The notes under the pieces: model-generated
Database searches by the model: none
What the model was told of the DNA's origin: nothing
What the model saw: the letters and a program-made list of their open reading frames with translations, nothing else
Part shown: one piece after another, positions 58,501-64,000 of the stretch
How positions within the stretch are numbered: position 1 is the stretch's first letter
Layout of the letters: every line of letters begins with the position of its first letter
Translations under genes and position numbers: made by a program
DNA from: Owenia fusiformis
Taxonomy: Eukaryota > Annelida > Polychaeta > Sabellida > Oweniidae
DNA: 64,000 nt
Assembly: GCA_903813345.2 (NCBI GenBank)
Contig: CAIIXF020000012.1
Span: 25,926,184-25,990,183 of the forward strand
Direction of reading: 5' to 3'

Positions 58501-61500
58501 CTATTAAAGGCAATGGGAGCAACATCTGAAATTATTCACATCATAAAAATCTTATCAGCTTCAAAATTGTAAAATCACTTGACATCCTCAGAGGGTCGAA
58601 CTACATGGAGATTTGAATTCAGGGTTGATTGACTTTTCAGAAATTTTCTCATCTTTGACGCATTCATAAACATGTATTAATGTCAATTAATTTAGATTAA
58701 ATTATCAATTACAGTGTACAGGAACACCTGAAGAGTTCAATTAGGCTCAGATAATTTGTTCATTTACACATCATATTGTTCCATAAATGATTGTTTATTA
58801 ACACTATGGGACAGGGAAATTAACTCAGTCATGTATGATCCATAAACATAGTTCCATATTAACACTTTTGGCTAGATTATTAAATGATGGACAAATATAT
58901 AATATTCAGATGTAGTTCCTCATTGTTTACTAATTAGCACATTTTGGCTTGGCAATTTAGTTTAACACTAACAGATTTTCTATTATGGTTATACTTAAGA
59001 ATCCGTACCTCCTTCTTCCCACCTGCTATAAGCAGTTAGCATTTCCCTGATTAAGAACTCGCAATTTGATTGGCAATCGCAACAGCAATCATGTATACGT
59101 CATCGGCGCATAATTAGATCACGTGATTCAGTTTAATCGGGCGCATCCAACTTGGTTATAGCAGGGGGTAAAAAGAAAGAAGATATTTTGGATTTTGAAG
59201 CCCTGTGATCGGAGGATGACTTAATATTGGACCTCAGTCTTTATGTTCATACCCGCCTCCACAATACCTTTCTTCAAGTTTGGTCAATTGCTGATTCTCA
59301 TGGATCACTGGATTATCTAAAATATCAAATAAATTATTTCATGGATGACCAAGTTCTTTTTAGACATTTTTGCTGGCAAAACCTTTCAATGTAATCATGA
59401 TGCCCAAGATGTAATACATGAATCTTTGCAAAAATGAGCTCCTTTAGATTTAATTATTGATAACCATACATGTAAATTGATAATCATCATTAGTGTTCCA
59501 AAAAAGTCATAATTTGGTTTTAGTAATTATTTTTTGCTTTGAAATTACCAGTTACTTTATGCTCTAATGCAGTTAGTCCTTTATCAATCTTATCTTTTTT
59601 ATTTTTCATTGTTACCATACCTAACATTCAGAGGTATGATGTATGTAAATGAAACTTTATGAAAAATATCAGTTGATAGAACAAAAGTCTGATTTGCATG
59701 TGAAAATGCATGTATGTCAGATGAGAATATGTGTTTATTGGGCAATATGTTACATCCCATCCTTAATTTCACTACTATTTAGGGTAAAACTTGTCTAATA
59801 ATCATGTCTTAGATCATGGGTTTTGGCACTACCATGACTTTATTATGGCAATGTGTTAATGTTTATTTCAAACCTGTCAGTCATGAACAGTTTGAGATGG
59901 GCTTTACAATGGTATAAAATTTAACATAAAGAAAATGATATCCTTGAGGAAAATGTATTACAGTGTATAATCGCAAATTGTTGTTTAATGATGTCATTTA
60001 AAGCTGGACTACGCTCCGAAACGCAATCTTGGGTTGTTTCGGGGGTGAACTTTATCATTTTGAGCTTAATGAAAGATTATAGAATGATGAACAAATGGGG
60101 CAAATCTTGTGTAGAAATACTTACGATAAATGTGTCATTTCAAAGATTTTTCATTGAATTTGCTTCGATCGGTGCCGGCGATATGATTTTGGAAAGGTTT
60201 CTAAATGAAGAATGTGACGTCACTTCCGAATCATAGCATTCAAAATAAGTAGCGTTTAATTACTTCTTTATTTCATAATAATACGGTGGTGTAGCGGGTA
60301 GAATCCTCGCTGAGCACGCGGGAGGCCCGGGTATGAATCCCGCATTAGCCTTTTTATTTTTTTAACTAAATGATTGTTCTTTGATATTACGCAGAAAAAA
60401 ACAATTTTTATTTACATAAACTTTATATTAGAGCTTGAAAATGTAAAAACAATATATGTCAACATATTGCGTTTTGGAGCGATGTGCAGGTTTAAAGGAA
60501 AAGGTTACATTAGTGAGTTTACAAGACAATGTCTTAATGCCTCAAAGAGTTTGGTGAAATTATGCAAAATATTGAAAATTTTATGATTGATAAAGGACCA
60601 TGCACCTTTTTATTTTCTTTACAGAGGGTATCCTCGTTGCAATTACTTTTGCTCTTTTCAATTTTTTGCTCTTTGCAAACTACTTTATGCTCATTGCATT
60701 TACTTTTGCTCATAGCAATTACTTAATACTCTTTGCACTTACGTTTGCTCTTTCTGATTACTTTTTGCTCTTTGCACTTATTCTTGCTCATGGCAATTAC
60801 TTTTGCTCTTTGCGATTACTTAATTGTCTTTGCAATTACTTTTGCTCTTTCCGATTACTTTTTGCTCTTTGCACTTTCTTTTGCTCTTGGCAATTTATTA
60901 TGCTCTTGGCAATTACCTTGTGCTCTTTTCAATTATCTTTTGCTTTCTCTTTGCAACTGAGTAATGGTGTGACTACCAAACTAACCAATTGTGGCAATAC
61001 TGTGTATTACTTGAATCAAGTACAAATGTAATATTCAAATGATATAATATAAAAATATTATGTCTAAATGTAATATTCAAATGATGTAATATCAAAATAT
61101 TATGTCTAAATGTAATATTCAAATGATATAATATCAAAATATTATGTCTAAATGTAATATTCAAATGATGTAATATCAACATATTATGTCTAAATATAAT
61201 CTTCAAATGATGTAATAGCAAAATATTATGTCTAAATGTAATATTCAAATGATGTAATATCAACATATTATGTCTAAATATAATCTTCAAATGATGTAAT
61301 AGCAAAATATTATGTCTAAATGTAATATTCAAATGATACATGTATACTGTAATATCCATGAAATATGTTTATTCAGGGAGGGCCATGCGTCTATGATTGA
61401 AGAGATCAAAGAGGAAATGGATGCCCCTGATGCTGTCATACTGTCTGTGGGTGGAGGCGGTCTGCTCTGTGGAGCAGTAGAAGGTATGTGTTCCTTTAGA

Positions 61501-63652
61501 ATAACTCTTGGCTTGTGATATTGAATAGTGGGGTTAGGGGTGGGTTATTATTAGGGTATGATTTGGGATAGTTGGGATTATTGTGATATTGAATAGTGGG
61601 GTTAAGGGGGTATTAGACACTGTTTCGTTTCACGTTTGATTATGATTTGGGATAGTTGGGGTTTGCTTTCCTGATAGCTGGTGTACGGTACTCAGATATT
61701 TTCTTTTCTTATAATATGTTATGTAACCATTTTTGGTACTTTCCTATCGGCACTTGCACATACATATCTTAAAGCATTCATTTTGGAAAAAGGGACAGAT
61801 GAAATTTCAATGAATATCAGATAATGATCAGACAAATAATTTCAAAGATATTTCAAATGGGAAATTCTGCCCAGCAGGTTTCAAGTTCAGAATTCAATGA
61901 AGTGGAGATTGGGCCCATTTTAATTTCACAATCGAGTTCAATGGCAAAAGTACATTGTAGGTTTAAAGAGAGTAGGTTGGGGAGATGTTCCAGTGGTTGC
62001 TATGGAGACCGAAGGAGCAAATTGTTTCAGTGAAGCAATTAAAGCAGGAAAAGTGGTCAGAACAGAATCAATCAAAAGGTAAGGCTTTTATCTTAATCTG
62101 CATGTATTTATCTACACCAGGAGGTAAGTTTTTGTTCAAATTCAGCATCTACAATGCAGTTTTATTGCCACTTTTGGAAGATAAAAAATAAATGTTTGTT
62201 TTGATCATTGAAATATTCAATTTTGGCCTTGTGGTTTTAGAATGCCAAGTTTTCTGGACTTATCATTACCCTTAACCATAGGATTTGATACTATGTTTGA
62301 TGTGAACTCTTAAAATATAAATACATATATAGTTTTTAAAGCATACATGTACAGACAAGATATCCTTTTTCAAAATCCCAGCAAAATTAGTAAAAGTATT
62401 TTTGGCCATAAAATAACTCTGCTGTTCTTTTCAGTATAGCCAAGAGTCTCGGTTCATTAAGTGTTGTTGAACAACTACTCTCATACATGAAAGAACACAC
62501 CATACATTCCGAGCTTGTCTCTGACCAACAGGCTCTTAGCGCCTGCTATAGATTTCTAGGTGAGTGAGACATACAGTTCTGTAGAGGATTTGAGGAATTT
62601 AGTCCATTTGTTTTTTGTGAATCTTAGTCGGCAGTATTGCAGTTTATATGTATCGTTTGAAAGAGAAAATTATATAGACTGTAGTGCCATCTTTTAATTA
62701 ACTCGAATCATTTATTTTATTTTCTTATTTGGCAAACACATACTCAACATACATCTGTATATCTGTGTATATTCTGATATTTGCTTCATGAAAAGGAATG
62801 TCTGGAGCCAGCAAAAATTATTTCACAATCATGCAGTTTTTCACCATTCTTAGCTGTTTTCATGTCATTTTGGACTAAATTTGTCGCTACGGGCCTGGAA
62901 GTTGCTATAAAAAGCTTTTTCTGAAAACACAGCTGTATGCATTTTGAAGTACATGTGCTGTATGTTGGAACCAAAAATTGCAGCCAAATTTAAGAATTTA
63001 TGCACACATATAGTCCCATATCAAATTCCACTTGACATGTCAAGATGAGGTGTGTAGGAGGAGCTCACAATGGCTTGAAGCAAGACTAAAAATATAAATT
63101 GCTTGTATATTCAATTTCTTTCAGCAGGATTCCCTGACACAATGTTCCCTGTTCACAGTGCTATTCAAGATAATGAAACAGTTTACTGAGAAAATAATAA
63201 ATAATAATCCACCAGATGTACTGGTTGCTATGTCACCTCCATAAGGGGTGACATGATGCTATGTCACCTCCATAAGGGGTGACATGATATTGTTATAGGC
63301 TCCAACTATTTTGTGGACAGTGTTCGGCATTCGGCATTTGCAATAAATGGCATCTGTAACAAATGGCAGGTGGAGACATTTTGCATTTTAATGACTTGTT
63401 TCAAGATGTCACATGACCCAGCCTCGTTTTCATTTACTGTAATGCATGCCATCTTTTTCAGATGACCAAAAGATGCTTGTTGAGCCTGCATGTGGTGCCG
63501 CATTGGCGGCAGGGTACAGCAACATTTTCCCAAAGCTACAAAACAAAGGGAAACTTCCAAAGTTAAAGACAGTAGTCTTCATTGTATGTGGCGGAAATGC
63601 TGTAAGCTTGAAGCAGTTGGACATTTGGAAATCAGAACTAGGAATGGCTTGA
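50610..63652 (+). CDS. SDS: L-serine dehydratase / L-threonine deaminase (SDS/SDSL)
   Basis: Seven exons: 50,610-50,771, 52,953-53,105, 53,714-53,829, 61,377-61,483, 61,961-62,078, 62,435-62,559 and 63,462-63,652. All are GT-AG with agreeing phases; 323 residues (human SDS 328, SDSL 329). It is a PLP-dependent fold-type II enzyme that deaminates serine to pyruvate and threonine to 2-oxobutyrate in the cytosol. Seen: the PLP lysine in GTFKIRGIGN (Lys44; human has SFKIRG), SSSGGNAGLAAAYAARKL (substrate loop), GKVWDEAN, HPFDHPDIWEGH across the exon 3/4 join, SVGGGGLLCGAVEG (phosphate loop), AMETEGANCF, LVEPACGAALAAGY, and VCGGN near the C-terminus. Whether it is SDS or SDSL cannot be settled by eye. 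Intron 3 (7.5 kb) holds a GPCR gene on the other strand. Confidence 0.95.
50915..51037. mobile_element. GTAGCC/GGCCTG-family repeat fragment
   Basis: CGAGCCTGGGGGGGGGTGGG at the left and CATGGCTTCAGGCCTAG at the right, with a CCCCCCCGGCCAAAAATTCT core. In SDS intron 1. A plus frame crossing it from exon 1 is read-through only. Confidence 0.5.
51480..51830 (-). pseudogene. LINE reverse transcriptase C-terminal fragment
   Basis: The minus strand encodes ALQDLQWEPLKERREAARVF, then YKG, then PPYFRQQ, FIQPSTRTDAYKFSYFPRT and KWNTLPGDI to a stop at 51,480. This is the conserved terminal block of CR1/Jockey-type ORF2. It has a different sequence from the element at 29,913, so a second family. Only the last ~115 codons remain. 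Confidence 0.75.
52172..52345. mobile_element. GTAGCC-family repeat
   Basis: CAGGCTTGTAGCCAGGATTT at the left; the inside matches 36,927-37,097 in reverse (AAAATCACTTGAAAAG, TTTTTGGCCAAGAGG). G-rich runs near the ends. In SDS intron 1. Confidence 0.65.
52544..52577. repeat. Poly-C tract (34 C)
   Basis: Longest homopolymer in the window, followed by GTTGATGGATGTTTGAAACG. The three or four blocks after it (52,622-52,735) repeat AAGGTGTTCAAAATTTGG with variation. In SDS intron 1, about 375 bp before exon 2. Confidence 0.85.
53930..54152. mobile_element. Small TIR element (AGGGTCGATCAAAAA)
   Basis: AGGGTCGATCAAAAA at the left and TTTTTGATCGACCCT at the right are exact complements. About 220 bp without coding capacity, in SDS intron 3. 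The termini resemble mariner-derived miniature elements; target duplication not clear. Confidence 0.65.
54295..54511. mobile_element. GGCGGATCT-ended repeat with poly-C tract
   Basis: GGCGGATCTGG and CCAGATCCGCC ends are inverted. A C run (54,492-54,502) abuts the right end. Same family as 49,839-50,051 in the opposite orientation. 217 bp. Confidence 0.75.
55237..56361 (-). CDS. Class A (rhodopsin-like) G-protein-coupled receptor, orphan
   Basis: A single open exon of 374 codons on the minus strand inside SDS intron 3. Four NxS/T glycosylation sites lie in the first ~26 residues, then seven hydrophobic spans. Family marks: Asn in TM1 (IIFTNLLMIF), LNIACVDLLQG in TM2, the conserved Cys at the start of TM3 (KYFCIIQ), VDRYIAIQHP (DRY motif), Cys in loop 2 (AEICSNY). 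Two classic motifs are altered: TM6 reads GMWGLY where CWxP is usual, and TM7 reads NPVMF for NPxxY. The tail is Ser/Thr-rich. The ligand cannot be inferred; resemblance is to amine, adenosine and melanocortin-type receptors in general. The lack of introns suggests a retrogene or an intronless family. Confidence 0.85.
   Translation of the reverse strand: MELGKLNLNNTSIINASMQNTSENISYMYKYPWQYSQHPIGVFVGLYTLEGCIALGIIFTNLLMIFSFLLNKKLRTPTNIIVLNIACVDLLQGLVATPMRLVMNYEYSIAKEVVYGSVSNKYFCIIQVIMTAFPGSLTLWMFVVVSVDRYIAIQHPYKYEKLKNIGRICIIFWVLSCVQFLGAILSLQYWSTAEICSNYSSWMQGKGYIINIVIVLCTSIGSIIHIKILWIAYKHRATILSQLEAVDHSKAVAYKKGFRVLKSTITLFGFFVGMWGLYLILRALGDKVFGSNVSVLKIWHESINKLVLIISLLNPVMFAFRQPSLRKAMLKCLMFCLPESQCQRLSTIVSESTNVTPASHGDNVQMSTGSEQKG
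56373..56665. repeat. ~75-bp tandem repeat upstream of the GPCR
   Basis: Four copies of a unit containing GTTGCCAATAACAGTTTGCT, TTTTGTCAGATACTTAATGA and GAGTTCCCTTCAAAATTTC. Further single copies are at 57,073-57,144 (continuing at 57,838) and 57,841-57,905. It starts 12 bp from the GPCR start codon, so it probably forms its promoter or 5' UTR. Confidence 0.85.
56690..57055. repeat. ~170-bp repeat, two copies here and one at 58,125-58,290
   Basis: Shared wording: AGTTGTATGAAATTTCTTCC, CATTGAGAAATACTTTGTGA, TGGTCTGCTTTGCTACTG and AGTGCAGTCATCATAGCCTT. Copies begin near 56,695, 56,870 and 58,180. Non-coding, in SDS intron 3. Confidence 0.75.
57145..57837. mobile_element. 693-bp fold-back element inserted in a 75-bp repeat unit
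   Basis: The ends GGATTGGTATTGATATGG and CCATATCGATACCAATCC are inverted. The arms continue collinearly to the centre near 57,490 (e.g. ACAAAGGAAAGTTTGGTT and its near complement). The flanks CTTCAAAA (left) and TTTCAGATG (right) join exactly into the repeat-unit sequence, so the ends are known and no target duplication is present. Confidence 0.85.
58291..59013. other. SDS intron 3, unremarkable stretch
   Basis: AT-rich. No gene or repeat recognised. Confidence 0.35.
59014..59177. mobile_element. Small inverted-repeat element (CCTGCTATAA)
   Basis: TCTTCCCACCTGCTATAA at the left and TTATAGCAGGGGGTAAAAAG at the right are imperfectly inverted. About 164 bp, in SDS intron 3. Confidence 0.5.
60285..60350 (+). 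pseudogene. tRNA-like sequence (pseudogene or SINE head)
   Basis: GGTGGTGTAGCGGGTAGAAT resembles a tRNA 5' half with A box, and GGGTATGAATCCC a B box and T arm. The anticodon stem CTCGC/GCGGG closes a 7-base loop TGAGCAC that would place AGC (Ala) near the anticodon, but the base before it is not the usual U33 in one register. The acceptor ends do not pair well and the length (66) is short. More likely tRNA-derived than a working tRNA. Confidence 0.5.
60620..60955. repeat. Pyrimidine-rich degenerate tandem repeat
   Basis: Repeated TTTGCTCTTTGCAATTACTT units of about 30 bp, with CATGG/TTGG variants. The open plus frame here (hydrophobic F/A/L/C-rich) results from the repeat and has no start context or homologous look. 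SDS intron 3, 400 bp before exon 4. Confidence 0.8.
61029..61345. repeat. 42-bp tandem satellite next to SDS exon 4
   Basis: About seven copies of a 42-bp unit (ATGTCTAAATGTAATATTCA, then AATGATGTAATATCAAAATA and TT). Some adjacent pairs are more alike than others (ATATAATCTTCAAATGATGT variants alternate). On the minus strand the unit is an exact 14 codons and stays open. It ends about 30 bp before the exon 4 acceptor. Confidence 0.9.
62805..62900. mobile_element. GTAGCC-family repeat fragment
   Basis: CATGCAGTTTTTCACCATTC, TCATGTCATTTTGGAC and GCTACGGGCCTGGAAG match the right half of 36,927-37,097. In SDS intron 6. Confidence 0.55.
63227..63402 (+). repeat. Dispersed repeat family copy 3 (GTTCGGCAT family)
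   Basis: A 31-bp block (GCTATGTCACCTCCATAAGG then GGTGACATGAT) is in tandem twice, followed by CTCCAACTATTTTGTGGACA, GTGTTCGGCAT and CAAATGGCAGGTGGAGACAT. In SDS intron 6, 60 bp before exon 7. Confidence 0.7.
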
Positions 63653-64000
63653 TTTATATACAATGGATTCTAGTCGTTTGCAATTTGTTAAAATTGTATT
63701 TTACAAAAATCGTGACTTTTTCCCTTTCCACTTAAACAGAACGAAGTTCTAGGAAATTCTTTTCCTTTTCTGTTTCACGATCCAGCCAATATTTTCAATA
63801 ATGATATATTAAGAGGATAGTAATATCTACTGGACTGGACTGGTCTCAGGGTGCTCTTTTCTCTTCAGTTCTGTTAAGACATATGTCATGTTTATTTTGT
63901 AGTAAGAGTGTTTTTTCAAAATTTCACATGTGTAAAGAGTTGATTTAAGTCAGTTTACTGTATAACAGAGTTTTACCCTACTATCACACCAAACTAGTTC
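63653..64000. other. SDS 3' UTR and downstream flank
   Basis: Follows the SDS stop codon. No clear AATAAA and no further gene recognised before the window ends. Confidence 0.4.

Noticed and set aside
59988-60236. 82-codon plus frame next to the tRNA-like sequence
   Set aside because: No recognisable domain, no intron context, and likely part of a repeat body.
60600-61359. Hydrophobic 143-codon plus frame and 128-codon minus frame
   Set aside because: Both come from tandem repeats (pyrimidine-rich array and 42-bp satellite), with no start context, domain or splice logic.

Overview
The window is animal nuclear DNA, most likely from a marine invertebrate. It is AT-rich, its genes have many spliced exons, four genes recognisable across animals are present in interrupted form, and about half the sequence is short inverted-repeat elements, LINE and mariner remnants and minisatellites. 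There is no bacterial operon structure, no CRISPR array and no rRNA. I cannot name the species.

Positions 1-21,600 hold a tandem segmental duplication. Two complete units (about 4,410-12,190 and 13,136-21,620) each carry one gene for a leucine-rich-repeat (LRR) transmembrane receptor (7,497-10,747 with 29 LRRs; 18,104-20,141 with 17 LRRs). The 3' flank of a third unit lies at about 800-1,645, so the array continues upstream. Both receptors have a signal peptide split by a tiny intron, a 24-residue LRR ectodomain, a Ser/Thr/Gln heptad stalk, one membrane span, and a tail with an ITAM-like tyrosine pair plus two YVN (GRB2-type) sites. This is the most promising undescribed system here: an expanding, fast-changing invertebrate LRR receptor family that looks wired for tyrosine-kinase signalling.

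Positions 22,400-33,540 hold a divergent gene pair. GPATCH3 is on the minus strand (six exons, 22,438-29,129) and MTFP1 on the plus strand (three exons, 29,359-33,535), with 229 bp between start codons. A mariner-type element that has become an inverted dimer sits in a GPATCH3 intron. A LINE reverse transcriptase fragment sits inside a palindromic element in MTFP1 intron 1.

Positions 38,860-63,660 hold a second divergent pair. A SWAP70/DEF6 orthologue is on the minus strand (nine main exons, 38,867-50,402) and an L-serine/L-threonine dehydratase (SDS/SDSL) on the plus strand (seven exons, 50,610-63,652), with 207 bp between start codons. Both shared promoter intervals carry a TGACGTCA palindrome close to the minus-strand start codon. 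An intronless class A GPCR (55,237-56,361, minus) lies inside SDS intron 3. SWAP70 intron 1 contains two minisatellites whose units carry, on the gene's sense strand, copies of a 3' splice site and a GTAAGT donor motif.

Most remaining sequence is fold-back or terminal-inverted-repeat elements. Several can be delimited to the base because a duplicate or tandem-repeat copy provides the empty site. Exon boundaries were set by hand from GT/AG sites, reading-phase agreement and family resemblance; no alignment or search was run.
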